A stretch of 64,000 bases of DNA, taken from positions 2,604,001 to 2,668,000 of the forward strand of contig NZ_FNSR01000001.1 in assembly GCF_900104845.1 (NCBI RefSeq), read 5' to 3'. The DNA comes from Paraburkholderia caballeronis (GTDB taxonomy: Bacteria; Pseudomonadota; Gammaproteobacteria; Burkholderiales; Burkholderiaceae). The notes beneath the pieces are model-generated. The model made no database searches, had not been told where the DNA came from, and worked only from the letters and a program-made list of their open reading frames with translations. Of this stretch, positions 8,886 to 18,374 are shown in pieces; position 1 is the first letter of the stretch; the number at the start of each line of letters is the position of its first letter. The position numbers and the translations under genes are program-made.

Positions 8886-10328
8886 TCAGATCGCCCAGCC
8901 GCCGAGATAGAACGCGGCCAGCGCCAGCGCGATCGCGACGGTGCCGACGTTGAGCCGGCGCGCTTCGCCGCCGACCACGCGGCCGATCACGAGCGTGCAG
9001 AAGCCGAGCATGATCCCGGTGACGATGTTCGCGGTCAGCACGATGAACACCGCGCAGACGAGGCCCGCCATCGCGTCGATCCGGTCGTTCATGTCGAGCC
9101 GGCTCACGCTCGACAGCATCATCAGGCCGACGTACATCAGCGCGGGCGCGGTCGCATACGGCGGCACGAGGCCCGCGAGCGGCGCGCAGAACATCACCGC
9201 GAGAAACAGCGCGCCGACGACCGCCGCCGCGAGGCCGGTTTTCGCGCCGGCCGCGACGCCGACCGTCGATTCGATGTACGCGGCAGCGGGCGCGCCGCCG
9301 ACCAGGCCGGCGAAGATCGAACTCAGCGAGTCGGCGGTCAGCGCGCGTCCGCCGTTCGCGATGCGGCCGTGCGCATCCAGTTGCCCCGCCTGGCCCGCGA
9401 CCGCGCGGATCGTGCCGGTCGCGTCGAACACGGCGGTCATCACGAGCGCGAGGACGCTCGGCAGCACCGCGAGCGACAGCGCGCCCTTCACGTCCATCGC
9501 GCCGATCAGCGATGCGTGGCCGGGCGCGGCCAACGACGGCCACGCGAACACGCCATGAAACGCGACGTGCGGATCGAGCGCGAAGCCGAGCGCCGAGATC
9601 GCGACGATCACGATCAGGATCGCGCCCGGCACCCGCCGCCGCACCAGCCCGACGATCGCCGCGAGCCCGGCGACCGACAGCAGCGCCGGCAGCGAGCCGA
9701 GATGGCCGAGCGACACCGGCAGCCCCGCGCCGGGATTCTTCACGACGAGACCGACGTCGTTCGCGGCGATCAGCAGCAGGAACAGCCCGATGCCGATGCC
9801 GGTGCCGTGCGCGATGCCGTGCGGCAGATTGCGCAGGATCCACGCACGCACGCCGGTCACCGAGATCGCGGTGAACACGACGCCCATCAGGAACACCGCG
9901 CCGAGCGCGACGTCCGGATGCAGCCCCTTGCCGAGCACGAGGCCGAACGCGGTGAACGCGGTCAGCGAGATCGCGCAGCCGACCGCGATCGGCAGCCGCG
10001 CCCACAGGCCCATCAGCAGCGAGCCGAACGCGGTCGTCGCGCAGACCGCGACGAACACCGCGCTCGTGTCGAAGCCGGCGTTGCCGAGCATCCCCGGCAC
10101 GACGAACACCGAATAGACCATCGCGAGGAACGTCGTCACGCCCGCCACGGCCTCGGTCCGCACGCTGCTGCCGCGCGCGGCGATGTCGAAGTAGCGGTCG
10201 AGCGCGGCGGCGAAACCGGTCCCGCTCATCGCGCGCGGGCGGGCATCGGCATCCGTGTCGGTTGCGCCGGAAACGACGGAGCCGCCTGCTTCCGCGAGCG
10301 GCGCGGCCGTGGAATCGAGTTCGATCAT
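8886..10328 (-). CDS. NCS2 family purine permease (AzgA-like)
   Basis: A 480-residue inner-membrane proton symporter of the AzgA/AdeQ branch of the nucleobase-cation symporter-2 family. Expected substrates are adenine, guanine or hypoxanthine. Blocks supporting this are [26 protein letters not shown] near residue 45, the [11 protein letters not shown] segment, and the long run of hydrophobic helices (about 12-14) to the C-terminus. The ATG at 10328 follows AAGGAGA at good spacing. The first 40 residues are a variable polar extension. Transcribed alone, toward the arsR-type gene. Confidence 0.88.
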   Translation of the reverse strand: MIELDSTAAPLAEAGGSVVSGATDTDADARPRAMSGTGFAAALDRYFDIAARGSSVRTEAVAGVTTFLAMVYSVFVVPGMLGNAGFDTSAVFVAVCATTAFGSLLMGLWARLPIAVGCAISLTAFTAFGLVLGKGLHPDVALGAVFLMGVVFTAISVTGVRAWILRNLPHGIAHGTGIGIGLFLLLIAANDVGLVVKNPGAGLPVSLGHLGSLPALLSVAGLAAIVGLVRRRVPGAILIVIVAISALGFALDPHVAFHGVFAWPSLAAPGHASLIGAMDVKGALSLAVLPSVLALVMTAVFDATGTIRAVAGQAGQLDAHGRIANGGRALTADSLSSIFAGLVGGAPAAAYIESTVGVAAGAKTGLAAAVVGALFLAVMFCAPLAGLVPPYATAPALMYVGLMMLSSVSRLDMNDRIDAMAGLVCAVFIVLTANIVTGIMLGFCTLVIGRVVGGEARRLNVGTVAIALALAAFYLGGWAI

Positions 10329-10829
10329 CGTGAGTGTCTCCTTTATCAGCGTGCTGAAACGGTCCCGCGCGGGCCGTCGTCAGGTTCGTCTCGTGGGGAA
10401 TGCGCCGCGCGCGGACGCGGCCGATGCGGCCGCGCCGGCGCCGCGGGTGCAGCGAAGGTTAGGTCAACGCCTGCGCGGCTCCCATCGCACGGAACGCATT
10501 CAGCCCATGCCGCGACGCGTATATCGCCGCGCGCACTGCATTGCGAAGCGGCGGCCCGCGCGTTAACACCTACTTAACACCTACGGTTCGCGGCGCTTGC
10601 GCAGGCAACGCCACGGACCCGCACGACACCCGCCGGACGCCGACCAGCCGGCGCACGAACGCGGCGCGCGTGCATACCGCACGCGGTCCGCGCGCGCTCG
10701 CGGGTTACACTCTCACGCTGTCATGAACCCGTTTCCCGGTACGATGCGCGCCGCTCAGGCCATTCAAGCCGCTTGAGCCACCCAGGCCAGGCCCGCGCAT
10801 CGCGCCCGCAGCCCAAGGAGTTCCCGTCG
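10329..10829. other. Intergenic region between divergent genes, with an 11-bp direct repeat
   Basis: No gene is supported. TTAACACCTAC occurs twice head to tail at 10563-10573 and 10574-10584, about 235 bases upstream of the permease start. A TTACACT at 10705-10711 could be the -10 region for the lipoprotein gene on the plus strand. Confidence 0.5.
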
Positions 10830-11801
10830 ATGAGAGGCGGTTTCGCACGCACTGCCATTGCCACCCCGTATGCGTTGATCGTCGCGCTGCTGTTGCTGCT
10901 GTCCGGGTGCAGCCTGTTCCGCCCCGCGCCGCCGCCGGAACAGGAAGCGCCGGTCGCCGCGAGCGAACCCGAGATGGCCAGCGAGCCCGACGTCGCGACG
11001 CCGCCCGAGGCCGCGAGCGAACCCGAAGAGGAAGAGAGCGAGGCGAAACACACGCCGAGGAAACCGCGTCCCGCGCCGGTGCGCCGCCGCCGTCCCGCGC
11101 CGCCGCCGCCTCCCCCGCCGCCTCCGCCGCCCATGCCCGCCCCCGCGCCGATCATCTCGACACGCGCGATCGAGCACGGCAGCTTTCGCACGCTGCTCGA
11201 CGCCGAAGTACAGCGGCCCGACGGCAAGGTGGTCGGCCGCGCGGTCGATCTGATCGCCGGGCCGGACGGCAAACCGGCCGACATCGTCGTGAACCTGCAG
11301 GGTTTCATGGGTGTCGGCGACCGTAAGGCGAATTTCCCGTGGAGCACGGTTCGCGTGAGCACGCGCGCGAAAACGCCGGCGATCACGCTGGTGCTCGGCC
11401 CCGGCCAGCAGCCCGCGCCCGACCGGCCGAAGGCGACCGGCGCGCCGCCGGCCGGCCCCGCCGACGCGACGCCGACGCGGCTGCCGATGCTCGACGCGTC
11501 GATCGAGCGCCCGAACGGCGCGAAGGTCGGCCGCGTGGTCGACGTGCTGCTCGACGGCGAAGCGGACCCGCTCGCGATCGTGCTCGACGTCAGCGGCACG
11601 CTGCAGAAACGCCGCACGATCGCGGCCGACTGGTCGGCGCTGCGCTTCGTCACGAAGGACAACACGCTGCATGGGCTGCTCGACATGACGGACCAGCAGA
11701 TCGACGCGTCGCCGCCGTATGAGAACGACCAGCCGATCCGCGCGGTGACGCCGCTCGCGGCCGCGCCGGCGTCGTCCGTTCCCGCGCGCGGTGTCAAATG
11801 A
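10830..11801 (+). CDS. Lipoprotein with two PRC-barrel-like domains
   Basis: A 323-residue predicted lipoprotein. The lipobox L-S-G-C lies near residue 28 after a hydrophobic signal. An acidic Glu/Ala-rich segment, a basic linker and a polyproline run follow (residues about 30-110). Two PRC-barrel-like domains follow, about 125-190 and 225-290; each has the pattern D-A-x-x-x-R-P-[DN]-G-[AK]-K-V-G-R. PRC barrels are adaptor domains and no enzymatic role is claimed. The ATG at 10830 is chosen for AAGGAG 8 bases upstream; an earlier in-frame ATG at 10773 lacks a signal sequence. The stop overlaps the MFS gene as ATGA. Confidence 0.8.
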   Translation: MRGGFARTAIATPYALIVALLLLLSGCSLFRPAPPPEQEAPVAASEPEMASEPDVATPPEAASEPEEEESEAKHTPRKPRPAPVRRRRPAPPPPPPPPPPPMPAPAPIISTRAIEHGSFRTLLDAEVQRPDGKVVGRAVDLIAGPDGKPADIVVNLQGFMGVGDRKANFPWSTVRVSTRAKTPAITLVLGPGQQPAPDRPKATGAPPAGPADATPTRLPMLDASIERPNGAKVGRVVDVLLDGEADPLAIVLDVSGTLQKRRTIAADWSALRFVTKDNTLHGLLDMTDQQIDASPPYENDQPIRAVTPLAAAPASSVPARGVK

Positions 11802-13039
11802 CGATGCGTTCGATGGCCACGGCGCGGAGCCTGCGCGCGCTCGACTGGCTGAATTTCTTCGTCGCGAACGTGCAGACCGGCTTCGGTCCGTTCATCGCGT
11901 CGTACCTCGCGTCGCACAAGTGGACCCAGGGCGAGATCGGCCTCGCGCTGTCGGTCGGCACGATCACCGCGATGTTGAGCCAGGTGCCGGGCGGCGCCGC
12001 GGTCGATGCGCTGCGCAACAAGAAGGCCGCTGCCGCGTGGGCGATCGGCGCGATCATCATCAGCGCGATGCTGCTCGCATTGAGCCCGACCGTCGCGCCG
12101 GTGATGGCCGCCGAGATCTTCCACGGCTTCGCGAGCTGCATGCTGGTGCCGGCGATGGCCGCGCTGTCGCTCGCGCTCGTCGGCCGCATGGACCTCGGCG
12201 ACCGGCTCGGGCGCAACGCGCGCTGGGCGTCGATCGGCAGCGCGGTCGCGGCGGGGCTGATGGGGCTGTTTGGCGAATACTTCTCGCCGCGCGCGGTGTT
12301 CTGGCTGACCGCCGGACTCGCGCTGCCGGCGCTGGTCGCGCTGAGCATGATCGAGCAGCCGGGCCTCGCGGCGACACCGCGCGGACCGAAACCCGCGCGT
12401 ACGCCGGAACAGCGCGAGACGCTGCGCGCGCTGCTGCGCGACCGCCGGATGCTGACGTTCGCCGCGTGCGTCGTGCTGTTCCACCTGTCGAACGCGGCGA
12501 TGCTGAACCTCGCGGCCGGCGAGGTGACGGCCGGCATGGGCGACAACGTGCAACTCGTGATCGCCGCGTGCATCATCGTTCCGCAGGCGATCGTCGCGCT
12601 GATGTCGCCGTGGGTCGGCCGCACCGCGCAGCGCTGGGGACGGCGGCCGGTGCTGATCCTCGGCTTCTGCGCGCTGCCGGTGCGCGCGCTGCTGTTCGCG
12701 GCGGTCGGCAATCCGTACTTCCTCGTGCCAGTGCAGATGCTCGACGGCCTCTCGGCCGCGGTGTTCGGCGTGATGCTGCCGCTGATCGCGGCCGACGTCG
12801 CCGGCGGCAAGGGGCGCTACAACCTGTGCATCGGCCTGTTCGGACTCGCGGCCGGGATCGGCGCGACGCTGTCGACCGCGATCGCCGGCTTCATCGCGGA
12901 CCGCCTCGGCAATACGGTCAGCTTCGTCGTGCTTGCGGCCGCGGGCGCGGCGGCGGTGCTGATGGTGTGGTTCGCGATGCCGGAAACGCGCGACGACGCG
13001 CTCGCGGAAGAGCAGGAAAGCCGCTCCGCGCCGACCTGA
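11798..13039 (+). CDS. MFS transporter
   Basis: A 413-residue inner-membrane transporter of the major facilitator superfamily with about 12 hydrophobic helices. The cytoplasmic loop 2-3 motif appears as GGAAVDALRNKK near residue 70, a variant of G-x-x-x-D-R-x-G-R-R. A second-half equivalent is VGRTAQRWGRRPVL near 275. Substrate is unknown. The gene is translationally coupled to the PRC-barrel lipoprotein, suggesting a two-gene unit, possibly envelope stress or efflux. A strong terminator follows. Confidence 0.85.
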   Translation: MTMRSMATARSLRALDWLNFFVANVQTGFGPFIASYLASHKWTQGEIGLALSVGTITAMLSQVPGGAAVDALRNKKAAAAWAIGAIIISAMLLALSPTVAPVMAAEIFHGFASCMLVPAMAALSLALVGRMDLGDRLGRNARWASIGSAVAAGLMGLFGEYFSPRAVFWLTAGLALPALVALSMIEQPGLAATPRGPKPARTPEQRETLRALLRDRRMLTFAACVVLFHLSNAAMLNLAAGEVTAGMGDNVQLVIAACIIVPQAIVALMSPWVGRTAQRWGRRPVLILGFCALPVRALLFAAVGNPYFLVPVQMLDGLSAAVFGVMLPLIAADVAGGKGRYNLCIGLFGLAAGIGATLSTAIAGFIADRLGNTVSFVVLAAAGAAAVLMVWFAMPETRDDALAEEQESRSAPT

Positions 13040-13071
13040 CACGCATCGTCGGAGCGGTTGGGGTCGTCATG

Positions 13072-13110
13072 AAAAACGCAGGCGCGTATCCACGTGCCTG
13101 CGTTTTTTTT
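13072..13110 (+). terminator. Rho-independent terminator after the MFS gene
   Basis: ACGCAGGC pairs with GCCTGCGT around a short loop and is followed by eight T residues. It lies 33 bases after the stop at 13039 and is a textbook intrinsic terminator. The A-run on the left arm makes it potentially bidirectional. The rest of 13111-13292 shows no gene. Confidence 0.9.
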
Positions 13111-13292
13111 CGCCCCGCATGCAGGAGATGACTGGAGAAGAAGCGGATCAATGCGACCCGCATGCGGCGTCCGCGCCAACGATTGCATCGTCGATGCATG
13201 CGCCCCGCCGCCGTCCGTGGCGGCCACGGCCACCCGCCTGCAACCACGCGGCGGCCGGCCGGTCACGCGGCGCCTGCGCGTCCCGCACACGG

Positions 13293-13321
13293 CATCGCGC
13301 CGGGATAAACCCGGCGCGATG
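13293..13321 (-). terminator. Strong hairpin 3' of the DUF3331 gene
   Basis: CATCGCGCCGGG and CCCGGCGCGATG form a perfect 12-bp stem with a 5-base loop, 20 bases past the stop of the minus-strand gene ending at 13341. No T-run follows on either strand, so termination is uncertain. Confidence 0.5.
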
Positions 13322-13340
13322 ATCGTGAAAGGGGAAAAGC

Positions 13341-13814
13341 TCAGGCGGCCAGCGCCTCTTCGCCGCGAATCGTGACGAGGCCGCCGCCCAGATGGTCCAG
13401 CTTGCTCGCGAGGATCATCGCGTCGGCATTCGCCGGGCGATGGCGGCGGTTCGGACTCGGCCGAAACACTGCGTCGCCGCGGCGGATCTTCTCGCCGGTC
13501 AACGCGCAGACCGCGCTGCGGCGCGCGGTGCAGACCCGCCACAACTGGTCCGAGTAGCGGCCGTAGGTCGGATCGCTCCAGCAGACGGTGATGCTTTCCG
13601 GATCGTGCCGGCGGATCAGCGTGATGCCCTGCGCATCCCACGACCGTGCGGCGGCGCGCCGCCGGTTCGCCGCGTCGGACGCGCCGCGGCTCAGAGGCAC
13701 CGGTTTGCAGCCACCGCTGCCCTCCAGGTCGCTCGCCGGACTCCACGGTTCGGAGGCGGCGGACAGGAGGTCGATGGTTTGTTGCCATGCGCTGCCGGTA
13801 TCTAGTTTCGTCAT
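13341..13814 (-). CDS. DUF3331 domain-containing protein
   Basis: A 157-residue protein of unknown function in a family seen mostly in Burkholderia and relatives. The recognisable core is about residues 65-145: ITVCWSDPTYGRYSDQLWR, then TARRSAVCALTGEKIRRGDAVFRP, then ANADAMILAS. The second block holds cysteines in a zinc-ribbon-like C-A-L-T-G-x-x-I setting, but the metal site is not complete in view. The ATG at 13814 follows AGGTGCAT. No function can be assigned. It stands alone beside a large AT-rich gap. Confidence 0.8.
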   Translation of the reverse strand: MTKLDTGSAWQQTIDLLSAASEPWSPASDLEGSGGCKPVPLSRGASDAANRRRAAARSWDAQGITLIRRHDPESITVCWSDPTYGRYSDQLWRVCTARRSAVCALTGEKIRRGDAVFRPSPNRRHRPANADAMILASKLDHLGGGLVTIRGEEALAA

Positions 13815-14506
13815 AATGCACCTCGTGCACGTGAAAACGATTCAAATATGCCGGTCGAATTACCGCTGTGCCACGTCCGGATTATAGCTCCTCATCTCGT
13901 AATCCCCAGGGAAAATATTAGGCTATCGAAACATTAATTGGCATTGGAAAATTCGGATACTGCAACGTGTGCGTTAGCCCGGCCGGAGAGAATGTCAAGT
14001 TTCTTTACCTTTATGAAATTTCTTCCATGCGACCATGATCGACGACAATGGTGGCGAGAAAAAATAACAATTGACCACGCAAAGCCTGACCAGGCAACCG
14101 TATTTAAAGATTCGCAGGAAAACCGCTTTCACGGCGGCGGGCCGGGCCTGGATGGCCGTCCGGCAAGGGTTCCGGCTCTACACACGTTGCCGGTGAATGG
14201 ACAATCGCTCTCGGCCGCAAACGATTCGCGATGAATAATCGGACGTAAGCCCGTGCATCCTGCATTACGCATACCGTACACAAGAGCGGCGGCGACAGGC
14301 GTCAGCCGACGACTGTCGCCGGCATGCCTTCATTTTTTGCGACAATTCGCCAATTTTGCTTCTATTAATTAAATTCTGGAATTGGCTTTAACACTTTCAT
14401 ATGCGCCATTTCGGTGAATCGTTACGCTTTTGCATGCCGATTCACGCGCGCCGCCGGCGTGCCGATTCATGAAATCGTAACCCGCATTGCTGACCGTGCA
14501 GCCCGG
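13815..14506. other. AT-rich intergenic gap with an orphan terminator-like hairpin
   Basis: Base composition drops well below that of the flanks at about 13870-14130 and 14330-14420. A 98-codon plus-strand frame (13938-14234) has no recognisable domain and atypical codons. CGGCGACAG (14290-14298) pairs with CTGTCGCCG (14313-14321); TTTTTT begins 11 bases later, giving a possible plus-strand terminator with no annotated gene before it. An unannotated small RNA or decayed foreign DNA is possible. Confidence 0.5.
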
Positions 14507-15412
14507 TCAGCCACCGCGCCCCTGATCGAGGAACTCGGCCGAGCGGCGCTTCAGCATCGCACCGAAATCGTCCAGCCAGCCGATCGAAAGCCGCCAGCTT
14601 TGCCAGTACAGTTCCACGTCCAGCCCGCGTCCCGGCGTCAGCTCGACCAGTTCGCCGCTCGCGAGATGCGGCGCGATCATCCGCTCCGGACACATCCCCC
14701 AGCCGAGCCCGTTCACGCAGCAACGCAGAAAACCCGCGACGTGCGGAATCCAGTGCAGCGGCGCATCGACCTGCGCGCGCGTGATGCGCCGGATGAAACG
14801 CTTCTGCAACTGGTCCTTCGGATTGAACTCGATGCACGGCGCGCGGCGCAGCGCGTCGCGTCCGACGCCGGCCGCGAAATACCGCGCGAAGAACGCTGGC
14901 GAGCACACCGCGAGATAACGCATGCGGCCGAGCCGCGTCGAACGGCAGCCCTGCACCGGCTCGGCCTGGGTCGTCACCGCGCCCTGCACGCTGCCGTCGC
15001 GGATTCGCTGCGCGGTGTGGTCCTGATCGTCGATCACGAGGTCGAGCAGCATCTCGCGCTCGACGCAGAAGTCGGCGACCGCATCGATGAACCACGTGCC
15101 GACGCTGTCGTCGTTGACCGCGACGCGCAACGTCGGCCGCGCCGCCTCGGATGCGGCCGACAGCGACGGCATGCCGCCCAGTTCCGCTTCGAGCATCTGC
15201 ACGCGTTCGGTGTGGCGGCACAGCAGCGCGCCGGACGCGGTCGCAACGCACGGCTGCCCGCGCTTCACGAGCACGGTGCCGACGCGCTCCTCCAGCAGCT
15301 TCACGCGCTGCGACACCGCGGACGGCGTCACGTTCAGCGCGGCCGCCGCGCGGTCGAACGAACCGTAGCGCACCACGGCGGCCAGCGCATCGAGCAGCGC
15401 ATAGTCGAGCAT
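14507..15412 (-). CDS. argP: LysR-type regulator ArgP/LysG
   Basis: A 301-residue LysR regulator of the ArgP (IciA/LysG) group. In the group it activates the lysine/arginine exporter gene in response to basic amino acids. The HTH is at about residues 1-60: LLDALAAVVRYGSFDRAAAALNVTPSAVSQRVKLLEE. The effector domain follows, with the VNDDSVGTWF segment near 98. Divergent placement 98 bases from a lysE-type gene is the standard arrangement for this pair and supports the call. The ATG at 15412 gives the full HTH. Confidence 0.93.
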   Translation of the reverse strand: MLDYALLDALAAVVRYGSFDRAAAALNVTPSAVSQRVKLLEERVGTVLVKRGQPCVATASGALLCRHTERVQMLEAELGGMPSLSAASEAARPTLRVAVNDDSVGTWFIDAVADFCVEREMLLDLVIDDQDHTAQRIRDGSVQGAVTTQAEPVQGCRSTRLGRMRYLAVCSPAFFARYFAAGVGRDALRRAPCIEFNPKDQLQKRFIRRITRAQVDAPLHWIPHVAGFLRCCVNGLGWGMCPERMIAPHLASGELVELTPGRGLDVELYWQSWRLSIGWLDDFGAMLKRRSAEFLDQGRGG

Positions 15413-15420
15413 TAGCGTTC

Positions 15421-15436
15421 CTTAATCGGGTTTAAG
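15421..15436. promoter_or_regulatory. Candidate ArgP (LysR T-N11-A type) site
   Basis: CTTAA-N6-TTAAG is an AT-rich dyad in the argP-lysE intergenic region, 8 bases from the argP start. It fits the LysR-box pattern and a role in autoregulation. Inferred from symmetry. Confidence 0.45.
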
Positions 15437-15510
15437 AAAATCAGCTTTGCTTAGGCAACGCCTCGCGGCAGACTAGCGCCGTTTTCCCGCTCTGTCCAAC
15501 CGGCCTCGCA

Positions 15511-16149
15511 ATGAACTGGATTTCGTTTTCTCATGGCGTCGCGCTGTGCGCGTCGCTGATCGTCACCATCGGCGCACAGAACGCGTTCGTGCTGCGCCAG
15601 GGCATCATGCGCTCGCACGTCGCGAAGATCGTCGTGCTGTGCATGCTGTCGGACTTCGTGCTGATCGGCGCGGGCGTCGGCGGCGCGTCCGCGCTCGTCG
15701 GCCGCTTTCCGGTGTTCGTGCACACGATGCTGTATGCGGGGCTCGCGTATCTCGCGTGGTTCGGCTTCAACGCGCTGCGGCGCGCGCTGCGGCCCGGCCA
15801 TGCGATGCTCGAAGCGGGCGACGCACCGGATGCGCGGGACCCTGCCGCGCCGATGTCCGCGCAACGCGCACTGCCGGTCGTGCTGATGACGCTCGCGTTC
15901 ACGTGGCTGAACCCGCACGTGTATCTGGACACGTTCCTGCTGATCGGCACCGCCGGCGCGCGCGAGCCGGAAGGCGGACGGCTCGCGTTCGCGCTCGGCG
16001 CGATGGCGGTCAGCGCGGTATGGTTCGTCGGGCTCGGTTATGGCGCGCGGGCGCTCGCGCCGCTGTTTCGGCGCGCGAGCGCATGGCGCGTGCTCGACGG
16101 CGCGATCGGCGGCATGGTGTTGATGCTTGCGGTCACGCAGTTGCGGTGA
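15511..16149 (+). CDS. lysE: LysE family basic amino acid exporter
   Basis: A 212-residue inner-membrane exporter of the LysE/ArgO family with about six helices. It is expected to expel excess L-lysine or L-arginine. The signature GAQNAFVLRQG lies near residue 23 and the conserved F-T-W-L-N-P-H-V-Y-L-D-T block near 130; both define the LysE/ArgO branch rather than RhtB. The start ATG at 15511 opens directly into the first helix. Divergent argP is its likely activator. Confidence 0.92.
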   Translation: MNWISFSHGVALCASLIVTIGAQNAFVLRQGIMRSHVAKIVVLCMLSDFVLIGAGVGGASALVGRFPVFVHTMLYAGLAYLAWFGFNALRRALRPGHAMLEAGDAPDARDPAAPMSAQRALPVVLMTLAFTWLNPHVYLDTFLLIGTAGAREPEGGRLAFALGAMAVSAVWFVGLGYGARALAPLFRRASAWRVLDGAIGGMVLMLAVTQLR

Positions 16150-16291
16150 CGCGTTTCGACTGAGCCCTGCGGCCGAACGCGCAATAAGCGCACGCCATCG
16201 AAGGCGCGCCGCGATAAAGCGGATGAAATTCGACGCGATCGGCGCATCCGTCGAACGCGATGCGCCGATGCGTCGAACCACAACCCCGCCG

Positions 16292-17551
16292 CTAGTCCGC
16301 GCAGGCCGCCGTCCGCACCGGCCTGCCGAGCCAAAGCCCCAGCGCCGCGAGCCCGCCGCAATAAACCAGCCCTTCGACGCTGAACAACGACATCATCCCG
16401 AGCACCGCAACGGCGGCGACATAACCGATCCAGCGCCGCGCGCCGCCGCGATGGATCGACACGTATCCGACGACCGCGAGCAGATACAGCACGAAGAAGT
16501 TCTGCCCCGCGAGTTGCAGCAGCGTATCGATGCGCACCGCGCCGAGACCGGCCGCGGCGATCACCGCGACGAACACCGCATAGGTCAGCAGCATCGCGCG
16601 GGTCGGCGCGCCGCGGCGGTCGAGCCGGCCGACGAAACGCGGCAGCAGTCCGTCGCGTCCCGCCGCGAAGATCGCCCGCGACACCGACACGAACGCCGCG
16701 ACCACGTTCGCGACGACCAGCAGCGCGCCGATCGCGCCGACCCATCCCCGCCCCGCTGCGCCGAGCCATTCGTTCGCCAGTTGCGCAACCGGCGCGACCT
16801 TCCAGCGGTCGTCGGGCAGCGCATACGTCGCGACGATCCACGCGATGAACAGATACAGCGCGGTAACGATGACGAAGCTCGCCCAGATCGACGTCGGCAG
16901 ATCGCGGCGCGGGTCCCGCATGTCCTCCGCGAGAAACGCGGTCAACTCCCAGCCGGTGAACGCGAACAGGATCACCGGCACGGCGCGCAGGACGCCGTGC
17001 CACGCGGCGGCGTCCTCCAACGCGACCGCGGCGGCAGGCGGCGGATGCGCGCTACACAGGAACCCGACGCCGACCGTCATGAGGCCACCGACGATCGACA
17101 CCGCGATCGCCGTCTGGATCGCGCCCGACACCCGCAGCCCGACGATGCCCGCGACGAACGCGACGGTCACGACGCCGAGCGCGCCTTCGGTGACGCTCAC
17201 CGCGCCGGCGACCTGCCGCAGATAACCCGCGCCGATCAGCGAGATCGCCGGGATGCCGAGCGTGAACGTGCCGAGCACGATGGTCTCCGCGACGGTCGCC
17301 GCGCGCGGCCCGAGGCTCGCGCGCACGTAGCCGACGACCCCGCCGGCGCTCGGATGGGTCCGGCCGAAGTACGAAAAGATTTCGAGCAGCGGCAGCATCG
17401 CCGCGGCGACGAGCAGCCACGGCAGATAGCCGAGCCGTCCCGCATACGCGTAACTGAGGCCCGCCAGCGCGAGCAGCCCCGCGCCGACGACGATCGTCAC
17501 CGACATCGCGGTCGCCACGACCGCGCCGATCTTCTTCCGATCGTCACGCAT
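16292..17551 (-). CDS. APC family amino acid permease/exporter (YjeH-like)
   Basis: An inner-membrane transporter of the amino acid-polyamine-organocation superfamily with about 12 helices. Length and pattern resemble YjeH, an exporter of methionine and branched-chain amino acids in E. coli: the GAGLLALAGL motif in helix 1, PSAGGVVGYVRAS near residue 65 and FTGWELTAFLAEDMRDPRRD near 195. Substrate is inferred only. The ATG at 17551 is used, and a GTG 18 bases earlier is an equal alternative; neither has a clear ribosome binding site. An Lrp-type regulator gene lies just upstream in the same direction. Confidence 0.8.
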   Translation of the reverse strand: MRDDRKKIGAVVATAMSVTIVVGAGLLALAGLSYAYAGRLGYLPWLLVAAAMLPLLEIFSYFGRTHPSAGGVVGYVRASLGPRAATVAETIVLGTFTLGIPAISLIGAGYLRQVAGAVSVTEGALGVVTVAFVAGIVGLRVSGAIQTAIAVSIVGGLMTVGVGFLCSAHPPPAAAVALEDAAAWHGVLRAVPVILFAFTGWELTAFLAEDMRDPRRDLPTSIWASFVIVTALYLFIAWIVATYALPDDRWKVAPVAQLANEWLGAAGRGWVGAIGALLVVANVVAAFVSVSRAIFAAGRDGLLPRFVGRLDRRGAPTRAMLLTYAVFVAVIAAAGLGAVRIDTLLQLAGQNFFVLYLLAVVGYVSIHRGGARRWIGYVAAVAVLGMMSLFSVEGLVYCGGLAALGLWLGRPVRTAACAD

Positions 17552-17776
17552 CGGCGCACCGCGTGCCACGCCCCGCGCCGGACCTGCGCGTCTTCATTCT
17601 GTCCGCTTGTGCTGTCGGCAACATGGCCCGCCCTCCCCGCTTCATCGCGTATCACGAAGGGGGAAATTCTAGGGCCGCGCATCACGCGCGCCGCCGACGC
17701 TTCGTCGGTCGTCGCGTGCGTTTCGACGGAAGTGGCGATGCGAAGCGACACCGGACAACAAACGCCCGCAAGCCGC

Positions 17777-18187
17777 CTATTCGTACGTGCGGATGATCGA
17801 GTGCGTGGACACGCGCGCGACTTCCGGCTGCGCCTGCAGATAATCGCGCATCGCATGCACGTCGGCGGCGGTCTCGGCCTCGGTCCAGATGAACAGATCG
17901 GAACTGCCGGTCACCGACCACGCCTTGTTGAACGGATGCGAAGCGCGGAACCTCGGCACCAGCACTTCGCAGGTGCCGGCCGAGCGCATCGCGATCTCGA
18001 ACAGCACCGGCCACGGCTTGCGCTTCAGCGTGACGCCGAACGACGCGATCTCACCGCTCGCGACGAGCGCGTCGATCCGGCTCATCACCGCGACCCGCGA
18101 CCGGTGTACCCGTTTGCCGATTTCCGTCGCGGACATTCTGGAGTCCGTGCCGAGCAAGGCGATGATCTGCCGGTCTATCGCGTCCAT
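17777..18187 (-). CDS. Lrp/AsnC family transcriptional regulator
   Basis: A 136-residue Lrp/AsnC protein. An N-terminal HTH (MDAIDRQIIALLGTDSRM, then EIGKRVHRSRVAVMSRIDAL) is followed by a RAM-type effector domain (about 60-136). The start at 18187 gives the canonical N-terminus; an in-frame extension to 18280 has no similarity. It lies 225 bases upstream of an amino acid permease gene on the same strand, which suggests amino-acid-responsive control of that transporter. The length is slightly shorter than the usual 150-160 residues. Confidence 0.85.
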   Translation of the reverse strand: MDAIDRQIIALLGTDSRMSATEIGKRVHRSRVAVMSRIDALVASGEIASFGVTLKRKPWPVLFEIAMRSAGTCEVLVPRFRASHPFNKAWSVTGSSDLFIWTEAETAADVHAMRDYLQAQPEVARVSTHSIIRTYE

Positions 18188-18374
18188 GCGTGGTCGAGCC
18201 GTGGGCTGAAAGAGGAATTGAACGGGAAACGCGGCGCACGCGGGCCGCGTCGCCGCCGGCTCCGCACGACGCGGCGGCACTGCGCGCCGCGCCCGCGAGA
18301 TCGAAGGCCGTACGATACCGCGTTCCGCGGCGAATCAGGGAGTCTCGACCGGTCCGTGACCGGTGTTGTCGCCG

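Noticed and set aside
13938..14234. 98-residue frame in the AT-rich gap
   Set aside because: No domain or good start context; codons differ from neighbouring genes.
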